From Lachnospiraceae bacterium UBA7196 (GTDB taxonomy: Bacteria; Bacillota; Clostridia; Lachnospirales; Lachnospiraceae), in contig DKUU01000036.1 in NCBI GenBank assembly GCA_002490835.1, positions 41,880 to 93,427 of the forward strand: DNA of 51,548 nucleotides, read 5' to 3'. The position numbers and the translations under genes are program-made. Under the pieces are notes generated by a model. That model was given only the letters and a program-made list of their open reading frames with translations, made no database searches and was not told the origin of the DNA. Shown here piece by piece: positions 1 through 8,110 of this stretch (position 1 is the first letter of the stretch; each line of letters starts with the position of its first letter).

Positions 1-43
1 TATCCTATAACTATAGGATATAAAGAAATGCCTAGGCATTTCT
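1..43. repeat. Two adjacent short palindromes
   Basis: Positions 1-20 form an 8-bp stem (TATCCTAT/ATAGGATA) with a 4-nt loop. Positions 24-43 form a perfect 20-nt palindrome (stem AGAAATGC/GCATTTCT, loop CTAG). They lie back to back at the window edge, so a larger hairpin array may continue to the left. No convincing T-tract follows on either strand, so a terminator role is uncertain. Confidence 0.5.
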
Positions 44-77
44 GACAATTTTTGGGACATTTTTAGTTTGTACGATT

Positions 78-123
78 ACTGTATCATTTTTTGTCTGAAC
101 TTGTCAATATGGAAATCGTTTTC
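78..123 (-). promoter_or_regulatory. Leftward promoter with LacI-type operator
   Basis: On the minus strand a TTGACA -35 box (102-107) is followed after 18 nt by TACAGT (78-83). Immediately upstream lies GAAATCGTTTTC (112-123), a near-palindrome centred on CG as in LacI-family operators. It would drive a gene beginning left of the window. A second copy of the -35 plus operator block is at 193-239. The roles are inferred from sequence only; a LacI-type regulator is encoded at 5220-6224. Confidence 0.5.
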
Positions 124-239
124 TTTCGCTTTGGGAGCGGATTTCAGACTTTTCACTCCCCATATGAATAATTTACCACTTCCCAATTACCTTTGTCAAT
201 AGGGAAATCGTTTTCTTTTGCTCTGGGAGCGGATTTCAG
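101..239. repeat. Direct repeat of promoter/operator block (2 x 47 bp)
   Basis: Positions 101-147 and 193-239 match at 44 of 47 bases. Each copy carries TTGACA (minus strand), the GAAATCGTTTTC operator-like motif (112-123 and 204-215) and a GC-containing hairpin ending in GGATTTCAG. The second copy abuts the 3' end of the GH53 gene. The duplication probably provides two tandem operators or promoters for the gene to the left. The rest of 1-235 holds no recognisable gene. Confidence 0.6.
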
Positions 240-1354
240 GATTTATGGTCCCGGATGACCGCCAGCGCAGGCAAGGCGTTCCCTTCATAGTCAAAAAGCG
301 CCTGATTCGCCCACTCGTTTCCGCAGGGTCCCTGCTCTCCAATAAAGCGCAAGGCATCCTCATTGGCCCATCCACAACCCGGAACAGGTATCCATGCCGG
401 TTCCCAGTAGAAAAAGCCTCTGCCCTTTCCATCCGGCACCTGATCGATCACGGTAAGGAGCGCCTTCATGAAATCCGACTGCCCTTCCTTTGTCATCGGA
501 AAGGGGACCTTCGCTACCAGCTCCGGCCTCGTAGCATAGCCCTTACGCTTTTCGGGCGCCAGCTTTTCATACTTCCCGTAGTCTTCCATGCTAAAGCCCA
601 TGGATACTTCCGCGATCACCAGATCCTTACCGTAGCGCAGCGCCAGATCGTTCATGTTGTTCTGCAGATCGGCGAGCGTCCCGTGCCAGAACGGATAATA
701 GGATAGCCCTATGATCTGAAAATCATCCTCGCCCCGCTCCAGATAATGATCGAACCAATCCTGATAGAGCGCGTTGTTGCCTCCGTTGTCCAGATGAAGC
801 ATGACGGGTATCTCAGAATCTACAGAACGCACGCCCCGGATCCCCGCGCGGACGAAACGCGCCAAATTGTCGTAATTACCGCACTCCAGAAGCTTTCCCA
901 GAGGCCAGAGCGTGCCGTTTGAAAGCTCGTTTCCCACCTGCACCAGTTCCGGCAGGACGCCTGCTTTCTCCATCTCTAAAAGACATTCGCGGGTAAAATT
1001 ATAGACCGCTTCGGTCAATCCGTCCGCATCCAACCCCCGCCACGCCTTTGGCACCTGCTGTTTTCCGGGATCCGCCCAGAAATCGCTGTAATGGAAGTCC
1101 AAAAGCACCTCCATGCCCTGCGCTTTCGCGCGCTTCGCCAGCTCAATGTCCGTTTTCAGATCATTCGTACCCGCCCCGTAAGGCGTACCGTCCTCCGCGT
1201 AAGGGTCGTTCCACAGCCGCAACCGCACCGCGTTTGCGCCGTAACTTTTCAGGATCTCAAACACATCCTTCTCCACGCCTTGATCGTAAAACTTCCCACC
1301 GTGGGCCTCGACCTCTTTTATTGTTGATATATCCATACCCTTGTAATATTTCAT
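236..1354 (-). CDS. Glycoside hydrolase family 53 endo-beta-1,4-galactanase
   Basis: GH53 enzymes cut beta-1,4-galactan and type I arabinogalactan by a retaining mechanism. The 372-residue product starts MKYYKGMDIS, shows the (beta/alpha)8-barrel motifs AVRLRLWNDPY and LLDFHYSDFWADPG, the likely acid/base Glu in VQVGNELSNG and the likely nucleophile Glu in VIAEVSMGFS. No signal peptide is visible, so it is probably cytosolic and acts on imported oligosaccharides. The start at 1354 is preceded by GGGAGAAG; a longer frame reaching 1414 lacks a binding site. A structured inverted-repeat element (1435-1661) separates it from the upstream genes. Family assignment is strong; exact substrate is inference. 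Confidence 0.93.
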   Translation of the reverse strand: MKYYKGMDISTIKEVEAHGGKFYDQGVEKDVFEILKSYGANAVRLRLWNDPYAEDGTPYGAGTNDLKTDIELAKRAKAQGMEVLLDFHYSDFWADPGKQQVPKAWRGLDADGLTEAVYNFTRECLLEMEKAGVLPELVQVGNELSNGTLWPLGKLLECGNYDNLARFVRAGIRGVRSVDSEIPVMLHLDNGGNNALYQDWFDHYLERGEDDFQIIGLSYYPFWHGTLADLQNNMNDLALRYGKDLVIAEVSMGFSMEDYGKYEKLAPEKRKGYATRPELVAKVPFPMTKEGQSDFMKALLTVIDQVPDGKGRGFFYWEPAWIPVPGCGWANEDALRFIGEQGPCGNEWANQALFDYEGNALPALAVIRDHKS

Positions 1355-1434
1355 GTAACTTCTCCCGTTTTTCTTCTCTTTCACGAAGTAGATCTTCTTA
1401 TCTAAATTATGCAAACAGGTACGCAGTCATCGCC

Positions 1435-1661
1435 GGGCAGCGTGCGCCAAATGCCCTTTTGCGTCCTGCGCAGGAATATGAGATTTTCTTAATGTTCCGT
1501 CAACTTCCAGAGATTTCGGGACACGGATGTCCCGAAAAGCCCGCAGCGCGCCCGGACGGCGCGTAAAGGGCAGTCTCGTCCATTTTCAAAACGCTGCCGG
1601 AACATTTTAGAAAATCCATGTTATGGAGCCGGCGTGAAAGGGCATTTGGCGCACGCTGCCC
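1435..1661. repeat. 227-bp element with perfect 25-bp terminal inverted repeats
   Basis: The arms 1435-1459 and 1637-1661 are perfect reverse complements over 25 bp. Inside, 1483-1499 pairs with 1598-1615 with one bulge. Two further hairpins lie within: 1515-1523/1528-1536 (9-bp stem, loop CGGA) and 1547-1552/1558-1563 (6-bp GC stem). This nested fold fills most of the gene-free stretch 1355-1681. It could be a miniature inverted-repeat element, a structured RNA or an elaborate terminator. No target-site duplication is obvious and no coding potential was seen. Confidence 0.75.
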
Positions 1662-1681
1662 TCTCAGCCTATACTTCATGT

Positions 1682-1900
1682 TTAGTCAAAATCAAACTTC
1701 GTAAACCGCTTCATCGCATCCTTATACCGGAACCGCACCAGCTCGTTCTTTTCCAGCACATCCTCCTCCGTCCCCACATACTGACAGCGGATGCAGTGGA
1801 ACTCCTTCTTATCTTTATCATAGAACATATCAATATCCAGATCTCTCATAAAGCAGGAGGGACATCTGTAATTTAATTTGCCTTTGCCAGATTGAGCCAT
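1682..1900 (-). CDS. Small zinc-ribbon-like protein
   Basis: A 72-residue protein with two CxxC pairs (CPSC near residue 14 and CIRC near residue 36), spaced as in a zinc ribbon, and a charged C-terminus. The start ATG follows AAGGAGG and overlaps the 3' end of the 612-residue gene by 28 bp, so the two are translated from one message. No specific function is recognised. A nucleic-acid or metal-binding accessory role is possible but only inferred from the cysteine pairs. Confidence 0.7.
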   Translation of the reverse strand: MAQSGKGKLNYRCPSCFMRDLDIDMFYDKDKKEFHCIRCQYVGTEEDVLEKNELVRFRYKDAMKRFTKFDFD

Positions 1901-3711
1901 GTCGCAAATACCTCCTTATCCTTTAATTTGGTCGTATAGCCTAAGGTGAACATCGGAGAGAATGCGTAACCCTCCCTGATATAGCCCACCGCGTCCTTTT
2001 TCTCGCAGCTTAAGGAAACTTTCGTCTCAATCTGCGGCACCACCGCCACAGCCTCCGTCGCACCGGGCATCTGCGCCTCGCGGCACTTGTAAGCGTAGTC
2101 GATCTTCTCGGTGTTATTTCCGTCAGTCACGGAAAGGGTAATCCCCGTCATGTCCTCGGAATACTCCGTGGTGCCGTAGCAGGCCACCATGTACTCGTTG
2201 ATCTCCACTTCCGCATTCGGGTCGCTCATCGAAAGGATATTTCTCTCGATCTTGATATTGGAGCTTCCCTCTTCAAAATACAGTTTCGTCTGCAGCTTAA
2301 CCGTCAGATCGTAAAACTCGATGTCCACGGGATCGAGCGTAAGGATCCTCGTATTGCCCTCCTGTGAGAAATGCGCCTTCGTCCTGCACAGGCAAAGGTC
2401 TACCTCCTCGCCGTTATGCACAAGCTTCGCGCTCCTGACCGTGCCTTCGCCCGCATAATGCGTAAAGTAACCCGCGCGATACTTCTCCTGAATCAGGAAG
2501 GGATAGGAAGCGTCCGTCACATGTTTCGTGCCGATACCTACCGGCCAGTAAAGCTTCGCCGCATAGGGACGCAGATCCACGATCGCGCCACCCTGATCCA
2601 TGTTTGCGCAGACCCTCATATAAGGATCGCAGTACCAGAAAAGCTGTTTGTCCGACCCGTAAAGGATATCGCGCCACAGCGCGCATTCCGGCTCCGTCAG
2701 CCTTCTGTTTGCGCGGAAGTAATCGGCAAACTCCGCCATCGTCATGTCGTCGAGTTTCCCTTCCTTCTTAAGCTGACCATAGTAGGCCATGCCGTCCTCA
2801 TAAGATTTCAGGAGAAGCTCGTAAGGGGCTTCCCAGCGGCCCATTTTATTCATCCAGCCGGGGCCGACGAACATCATATTGTACGCGTAGCCGTTGTTGT
2901 ACTTCGCGAGCGCCCGGAACTGGTCTATCAGATTGTACATATAAGGGTATTCCCATGTTTTGCTGTCATAACACATACTGCGCAGAACATTTTGCGGATG
3001 CGTCCCAAAATTAGAGCCGTTTCCGTCGTAGCAGGCAATCAGGTCTCGGGAAAGGTGCGGGATCGCCACGATGCCGGAATCCTCTTCCTCGTTCGCCGCC
3101 GGCGCGTGTACATTCTGTTTACTGGGGATCCATGGTGCCCAGGGACCGCCGTCCATAAAGGTATACCATGAATTATTGCAGGTATGGTAAGCCTTGGGGC
3201 CTTCTTCCCAGCAGGTCGCCACGGCGCACTTCACCGAAGGGTACTTTTCCTTGATATAATTCACCAGATCCGCATCTAAATAGTAGGAACCCGTGGACTC
3301 CGGATAGAAGCCGAAGCGGTCCTTAAATTTGCCAAACACATCGTCCACGATGGATTTTTTGTCCTCCATCGAGAACATCCAGATACAGAAATCCTTTGTC
3401 TTGTACTTCTCACGAAACTCCTCACAGGGAAGTCCCAAGAGCGACAGCGCGATCTCGTCGCCGTACTTCTCGTGATCCTCCTTCGCCAGCGCCACCGCTT
3501 CGTCATTGAACAAAGAAGCGTACGTCATCTGGATCGTCGTCTTCAAGCCGTTCTTGTGCGCAATCGACTGCTGGGTCTTAAAGATATCCAGCGATTCCGT
3601 CAAAAGCTCCTTTCTTCCGATATCCTCCTCTTTGCCGTGTCCGGTCACCTTCTCCGCGTACTCAGGCACCATCTCCGGCCGGTGGATAATGTTGACAATA
3701 AACTTATCCAT
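1873..3711 (-). CDS. Unrecognised glycosidase/deacetylase-like protein (612 aa)
   Basis: A 612-residue cytosolic protein with no signal peptide. The first ~330 residues look like a (beta/alpha) barrel of the glycoside hydrolase/deacetylase type (NGLKTTIQMTYASL, FGFYPESTGSYYLDAD, followed by a Trp-rich GGPWAPWIPSKQNVHAP stretch). The C-terminal ~230 residues are beta-rich, with even-length strands typical of carbohydrate-processing accessory domains. I do not recognise the exact family; a DUF3863-like or GH38/57-like relation is a guess. It sits upstream of a GH53 galactanase in the same direction and has its own promoter with a LacI-type operator (3977-4027), which supports a role in regulated glycan use. 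The start follows GGAGGG at 9 nt. Confidence 0.75.
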   Translation of the reverse strand: MDKFIVNIIHRPEMVPEYAEKVTGHGKEEDIGRKELLTESLDIFKTQQSIAHKNGLKTTIQMTYASLFNDEAVALAKEDHEKYGDEIALSLLGLPCEEFREKYKTKDFCIWMFSMEDKKSIVDDVFGKFKDRFGFYPESTGSYYLDADLVNYIKEKYPSVKCAVATCWEEGPKAYHTCNNSWYTFMDGGPWAPWIPSKQNVHAPAANEEEDSGIVAIPHLSRDLIACYDGNGSNFGTHPQNVLRSMCYDSKTWEYPYMYNLIDQFRALAKYNNGYAYNMMFVGPGWMNKMGRWEAPYELLLKSYEDGMAYYGQLKKEGKLDDMTMAEFADYFRANRRLTEPECALWRDILYGSDKQLFWYCDPYMRVCANMDQGGAIVDLRPYAAKLYWPVGIGTKHVTDASYPFLIQEKYRAGYFTHYAGEGTVRSAKLVHNGEEVDLCLCRTKAHFSQEGNTRILTLDPVDIEFYDLTVKLQTKLYFEEGSSNIKIERNILSMSDPNAEVEINEYMVACYGTTEYSEDMTGITLSVTDGNNTEKIDYAYKCREAQMPGATEAVAVVPQIETKVSLSCEKKDAVGYIREGYAFSPMFTLGYTTKLKDKEVFATWLNLAKAN

Positions 3712-3976
3712 GTTGTCCTGCCCTCCGTTTCCTTTCTTATTTTCTTAGTTTTCTCATTATGGCTTCTTAATTTCTTTGCTGATCTTCATCCGCTTTTCTT
3801 TTTGTTCCTTCATTTACGTCTTTGTTTCCGGATTTTTCTTTACCTTTTATCTGTTTCTTACATTATTCCCTGATTCAGTCCTTTACCCCTTGCGTCGTCT
3901 TGTATTTGTTCCTTTTTCCTTATTTTTACTTTCATGCTGTTTTTCTTTTATTTGTAATTGGTAGTTTTGACTTTGC

Positions 3977-4027
3977 GCAATCGGTTGCTCATATGGATAG
4001 CATAGCAAATTGTACATAACCTGTCAA
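3977..4027 (-). promoter_or_regulatory. SigA promoter with LacI-type operator upstream of 612-aa gene
   Basis: On the minus strand TTGACA (4022-4027) and TATGCT (3999-4004) are separated by exactly 17 nt. Just downstream of the predicted start site lies GCAATCGGTTGC (3977-3988), an imperfect palindrome centred on CG of the LacI-operator type, placed where a repressor would block initiation. The ~280-nt leader between here and the start codon at 3711 is purine-rich on the transcribed strand. I see no other structure in the gene-free stretch 3712-4055. Confidence 0.7.
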
Positions 4028-4055
4028 CGTGTTTTTGAAAAAAATGGAAATCTTT

Positions 4056-4631
4056 TCAGAGCGTGATCGAAATGCACTGCTGTCTGATCGCAAAGGCCTC
4101 AAAATAGCGGTTTTCCATAGGAATCCACTCTTCGACAAATCGCCGATACCGTTCCCTGCCGTTCCTTGCCAGAAGGCGTTTTCGCTGTACTTCGGGGGAC
4201 GCTTCTACGAAGAAACGCGCTTGATAGACATCTCCGAAATAGGGGTGACAGCTATAAGCTCCCTCAACGATATTCAGCCTGCATACCGGAACCCGCACCG
4301 GTTCTCCAAACGCCATCGTGCTGCAGAGAAACGGACGATAAAAAAAGCCGCCCCCGTCCGCAAGGCGCAAAAGCACTTCCGTCTGAAATCTCTCGTAATC
4401 CACATTCCCGCCGGGTTCCTCGTACCGCTCCTTTGTGCGCTGTTCCGGCTGTAAAAAGAAATCGTCCATATGGAAAAGGTTGCATGCGTACTTTTCCGCC
4501 AGCGCCTCTCCCAGCGTGGATTTTCCGCCGCCGCAGACGCCGTCTATGGCAATAATGACTATATCAGTCAATGTATTCTCCGCCAACGCCCGCTCTACAA
4601 CATCGCAGACGATGGGCGGAATCTTATTCAT
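4056..4631 (-). CDS. Uridine kinase-like P-loop kinase
   Basis: A 191-residue P-loop kinase. The Walker A motif GVCGGGKSTLGE lies near residues 31-42 and an acidic HMDDFF motif near residue 54, where uridine kinases and phosphoribulokinases bind nucleotide and substrate. EGAYSCHP and an RRLL-like lid segment (QRKRLLARNGRERYRRF) follow. Family members phosphorylate uridine/cytidine or related small molecules; the substrate here is unknown. The start overlaps the stop of the ECF S-component gene by 8 bp, so the two are coupled and the imported compound may be the kinase substrate (inference). Confidence 0.82.
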   Translation of the reverse strand: MNKIPPIVCDVVERALAENTLTDIVIIAIDGVCGGGKSTLGEALAEKYACNLFHMDDFFLQPEQRTKERYEEPGGNVDYERFQTEVLLRLADGGGFFYRPFLCSTMAFGEPVRVPVCRLNIVEGAYSCHPYFGDVYQARFFVEASPEVQRKRLLARNGRERYRRFVEEWIPMENRYFEAFAIRQQCISITL

Positions 4632-5151
4632 CCCGCAGGACGCCCGCCCGCGTGAGCGCCATCATAATAACAGGGATCAGTACAATCTGCAGGATAATGC
4701 CCGGTATCGCATTAAGGAACGCGCCGGATAAAAAGATCTGTGCGGAAAAACCTTTACCCGCCATACCGTAGAGCGGGATGCCGACAATGCCCCACGCGAC
4801 CCTACCGGCGATCATCGCGCACAAAAGGCTCACATAGAGATAGGGCGTTTTCTTGGGCAGCTTCTTATACAAAAGCCCCGTCACCAGCCCGTAAACGGCC
4901 AGTTCCACCGCCATTGCTGCCGCGGTAGGCATAAACGGGGGCATCCCAAAGAGGGTGCTTCTTAAAAGCGGCGTCACCAGCCCCACCGCCAGCCCATACT
5001 GCCAGCCGCAGATAAAGCCGCACAGCAGCACCGGAATATGCATCGGCAGGAGCATATTGCCGATCTGCTGAATCTGTCCCGTCAAAAAGGGCAGTACGAT
5101 ACCCAATGCCAAAAAAAACGCCGATACAACCAGTTTCTTTGTCTGTCTCAC
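4624..5151 (-). CDS. ECF transporter S component (substrate-binding membrane subunit)
   Basis: A 175-residue protein with about six hydrophobic segments. It starts with the basic MRQTKKLVVSAFFLALGIVLPF typical of ECF S components (given here as starting residues only in part: MRQTKKLVVSAFFLALG). S components bind a vitamin or nucleobase-like compound and dock on a shared EcfAA'T module encoded elsewhere. The start is GTG behind GGGAGG. Substrate is not predictable from sequence; translational coupling to the uridine-kinase-like gene suggests salvage of a phosphorylatable compound. No riboswitch is visible in the 68-bp upstream gap. Confidence 0.8.
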   Translation of the reverse strand: MRQTKKLVVSAFFLALGIVLPFLTGQIQQIGNMLLPMHIPVLLCGFICGWQYGLAVGLVTPLLRSTLFGMPPFMPTAAAMAVELAVYGLVTGLLYKKLPKKTPYLYVSLLCAMIAGRVAWGIVGIPLYGMAGKGFSAQIFLSGAFLNAIPGIILQIVLIPVIMMALTRAGVLRDE

Positions 5152-5219
5152 ATTATCCTCCCTGCCAAACCGGCCACCACTTTGTCACTCACTATTTCAT
5201 ACGGGATATCGCATTCCCG

Positions 5220-6224
5220 TTACGCTTGTTTTGTTGAATCCCGCATCCGCACCTCATAGTCCAGCAGCGTCCGCCGTTCCACCTCTTCCCCCTCCAACAT
5301 GGCAAGCAGCGTCTCGCAGGCCTTCTGTCCCAGTTCCTCCACATCGAAGCGGATAGAAGTAACGGAAGGGTTTCTGTATTCCAAAATCGTACTGTCATAA
5401 AAAGACGCCACCTGTACCTGTTCCGGCACAGCGATCTGTCTCATCTGTAAAGCATTCAACACACAGCCGCAGAGAAAATCATCCATACAGACGATGCACT
5501 CCGTCCCGTCCGCAAGAAGCTGCTCCACGATCCCCTGCACCTGCACATCGTCCACCACATTCATAAAAACCTTCCTGTCAGCTTTCCGCCCCCCGTTTCC
5601 GGCAAACGCGTCTTCAAACCCCCGTCGTCTGTTCCCCGTAACAATGTGGCTCTCATCGCTGCCGATAAGAGCTATCTTTCGAATGCCGCTTAATAAAAGC
5701 TTCTCCGTCAATTCCCTGCAGGCGCTCCGATGGTCATTGTCGATCTGTATGACCCGCTCGTCAGCAGCGCTGCCGATTACCACAAAAGGCACCTCCTTTT
5801 GCAGCAGATACTTCATGGGCTTGTCATTGGCAAGCGTTCTCGTAAGGATCGCCCCGTCGATCTTGCGGTTCGTCACTACACGCTTGAGCTGGCTTGTATT
5901 TTCCGCCGTCACCATGGAAAGCAGCACGTCATACCCGCGGGCGGAAGCTACCCTGCTGATGCCCAGCATACACTTCTGGAAAAAAGGAAGTTCCACCACA
6001 TTGTAATCCCCCGGCAGCACCACGCCCAGATTAAATGTCTTGTGCTGCGCCAGCCCTCTGGCGATCACATTGGGGCGGTAATTGTGTTCCTCGATATAGG
6101 AAAGTACCCGTTTCCTCGTCTTTTCGCCGATCCTGCCCTTGCCGGAGATTGCCCGCGATATCGTAGTTTTGGAGACTCCCAGCTCCTCGGCAATATCCCC
6201 GATGGTCAGATTTTTATCCTCCAT
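5220..6224 (-). CDS. LacI-family transcriptional regulator
   Basis: A 334-residue regulator with an N-terminal LacI helix-turn-helix (LTIGDIAEELGVSKTTISRA, residues ~5-24), the hinge region (NYRPNVIARGLAQ) and a periplasmic-binding-like effector domain beginning NLGVVLPGDYN. The family represses sugar-use genes until a sugar ligand binds. Nearby LacI-type operator candidates at 112-123, 204-215 and 3977-3988 make the neighbouring glycan genes plausible targets, though which motif it binds is not shown by the sequence. It starts 45 bp after the chemoreceptor stop and may be co-transcribed with it. Confidence 0.92.
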   Translation of the reverse strand: MEDKNLTIGDIAEELGVSKTTISRAISGKGRIGEKTRKRVLSYIEEHNYRPNVIARGLAQHKTFNLGVVLPGDYNVVELPFFQKCMLGISRVASARGYDVLLSMVTAENTSQLKRVVTNRKIDGAILTRTLANDKPMKYLLQKEVPFVVIGSAADERVIQIDNDHRSACRELTEKLLLSGIRKIALIGSDESHIVTGNRRRGFEDAFAGNGGRKADRKVFMNVVDDVQVQGIVEQLLADGTECIVCMDDFLCGCVLNALQMRQIAVPEQVQVASFYDSTILEYRNPSVTSIRFDVEELGQKACETLLAMLEGEEVERRTLLDYEVRMRDSTKQA

Positions 6225-6268
6225 AGTTTCCTCCGGTTTCAGATACTTTGACGGTTCCTGTCACAGCC

Positions 6269-7972
6269 TTACACCTGATAAGCGCTCAGTTCACCATTCA
6301 TCTGCGAGATCGCCGATGACGCATCCTCCGTCGCCGTCTCAATGCTCTTTATTTCCTCGTCCATGGACACCAGAATCTCCGACAGGCGGACGATCTCCGT
6401 ACTGTTATCCTCGGACGCTTTCCCCACCGAGGCCATCGCGTCTTTGCTTTCCTCTAATGCCTTCGCATACTGCTTCATATCCTTTTGCAGCCCTTCCATA
6501 GAAACCCGGATCGTCTCCGAGCGTTCCGTAAAGTTCCCGGAAGTATCGCCAAACCGATGATAATCCGCCGTGACTTCCTCCTGTAAAAAGCGAAGCATCC
6601 TGTCCGCCAGCTCATTCAGGCCCTGAATCGCGTCCACCACATCCTTGCTCATCTTCTGAATCTCATTGGCGGCATCGTTCGTGTTGCCCGCAAGCGTACC
6701 GATCTCTTCCGCCACCACGGCAAAACCTTTCCCGGCTTCTCCGGCTCTCGCCGCCTCTATGGAAGCATTCAGGGCAAGGAGGTTGGTCTGCCCCGATATG
6801 CCAAGGATTGTCTCCGAAAGCTCTCTGATCCGCAGCACCGCTTCACCCTTTTTCCGCTCGTCCACAAGGGCTTTGGACATTTGGGCCACATTATCACCAA
6901 TCCGGTCAGACGATGCCTGTGCCGTATTGCTAAGTTCCACCGAAGAGGTATTGATCTCCTGCAGACGGGCCGTATTCTCGTCCATGACATCCACTATATT
7001 CTGTACATTCCTGTAAACAAAATCTACCTCTTCCCCGACTGTATTCACGGAAGCCGCGATTTCTTCGGATGATGCCACCATGGAATGAATCGCGTCATTG
7101 ATGCCTGCGATCCGCGAAACCGCGCCTGAGACATACTCATTTATATTTTCCATCTTTGTCCCGACGCTGTCCGTTCCCTCCTTGATCTGCCGGACCGTAT
7201 TCCCGGTCTTTTGAAGAAGGCTGTTCAAGCTGTTTCCGATCACCTCCAGCTCATCCCCGGAATGGATATCGAGCACCTTTGTCAAATCACCGTCATCGGA
7301 GGCAACTTCCAGAATCTTATCGTTGACCTTCTGAAAATTGCGCCTCATCTTGACAGAAACGGCAAAGGCTGCCGCCACCGCAAAAACTACGGCGATCCCC
7401 ACGGCAATCAGGATATTGCGAATAAGAACGGCGAGCGACGCCCGGATAGAAGACGCCTGATAATCAACCGCCACAATGCCTGCCGCGCTGCCATTCACCA
7501 TAATCGGCGCGTATCCGCTGTAAAAGGTGCCCCACTCATCGGTAACGGGGGTTGCCGTCACGGTCGCGCTGCCTTTCATCGCCTCAAACATTTCAGTCTC
7601 CGCCGCATAGTCCTCGGCATACTCGCCCGGATCCTCCGGATCTGTGTCCACCACGAACTGAAAATTATCGCCATCCTTTGGCATCAGCGTATAAATATAT
7701 TCCACGGAATCGCCCACAAGGAAAAAACTCAGGCTGTCCTTGACCGCGGCAAGCGCTTCTTCATCCCCTTCCATCGCCCTGACAAAAGCCTCGCCGTCCA
7801 CATTTTCCGCAGCAATGACCGCGATCTCTTTCACATTATCCTTCGTTTTCTTTTCTAAAAAGCTGCTCATATTCGTATAGGCGACGCCGCCCACGATCAG
7901 GGCCACGATAAGAGCCGCTCCCAGAATAAAGAGAAAGAGCTGCGATGCGATGCTGATTTTTTTTGTTTTCAT
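6269..7972 (-). CDS. Methyl-accepting chemotaxis protein
   Basis: A 567-residue transmembrane chemoreceptor. It has an N-terminal membrane segment (~residues 10-32), an extracellular sensing domain to about residue 185, a second membrane segment (~187-207), a HAMP linker and a long helical signalling domain. The conserved hairpin tip GQTNLLALNASIEAARAGEA is intact, so it should couple to CheW/CheA. The start follows GAGGAG. A perfect TATAAT -10 box lies on the minus strand at 8019-8024, with only a weak -35. The ligand is unknown; its place beside a LacI regulator and galactan genes suggests sensing of carbohydrate-related compounds (inference). Confidence 0.94.
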   Translation of the reverse strand: MKTKKISIASQLFLFILGAALIVALIVGGVAYTNMSSFLEKKTKDNVKEIAVIAAENVDGEAFVRAMEGDEEALAAVKDSLSFFLVGDSVEYIYTLMPKDGDNFQFVVDTDPEDPGEYAEDYAAETEMFEAMKGSATVTATPVTDEWGTFYSGYAPIMVNGSAAGIVAVDYQASSIRASLAVLIRNILIAVGIAVVFAVAAAFAVSVKMRRNFQKVNDKILEVASDDGDLTKVLDIHSGDELEVIGNSLNSLLQKTGNTVRQIKEGTDSVGTKMENINEYVSGAVSRIAGINDAIHSMVASSEEIAASVNTVGEEVDFVYRNVQNIVDVMDENTARLQEINTSSVELSNTAQASSDRIGDNVAQMSKALVDERKKGEAVLRIRELSETILGISGQTNLLALNASIEAARAGEAGKGFAVVAEEIGTLAGNTNDAANEIQKMSKDVVDAIQGLNELADRMLRFLQEEVTADYHRFGDTSGNFTERSETIRVSMEGLQKDMKQYAKALEESKDAMASVGKASEDNSTEIVRLSEILVSMDEEIKSIETATEDASSAISQMNGELSAYQV

Positions 7973-8110
7973 ACTCCCGTTTTCTCCTCCGGTAAAATCT
8001 TGGGTTACAATCTATTTCATTATACTGGAAAAGGAGGAAAAAGGAAATAGGTTTTTGCCGATCCGGTCAGTCCTGCCGCCTTTTCCAAAATATTATGGAT
8101 ATAAAAGAAG

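Noticed and set aside
2371..3171. Long plus-strand ORF opposite the 612-aa gene
   Set aside because: It is an antisense shadow with no binding site and biased composition; the minus-strand protein has coherent domain features.
5152..5219. Vitamin riboswitch before the ECF S component
   Set aside because: Only 68 bp separate it from the LacI-type gene and no conserved riboswitch core could be seen.
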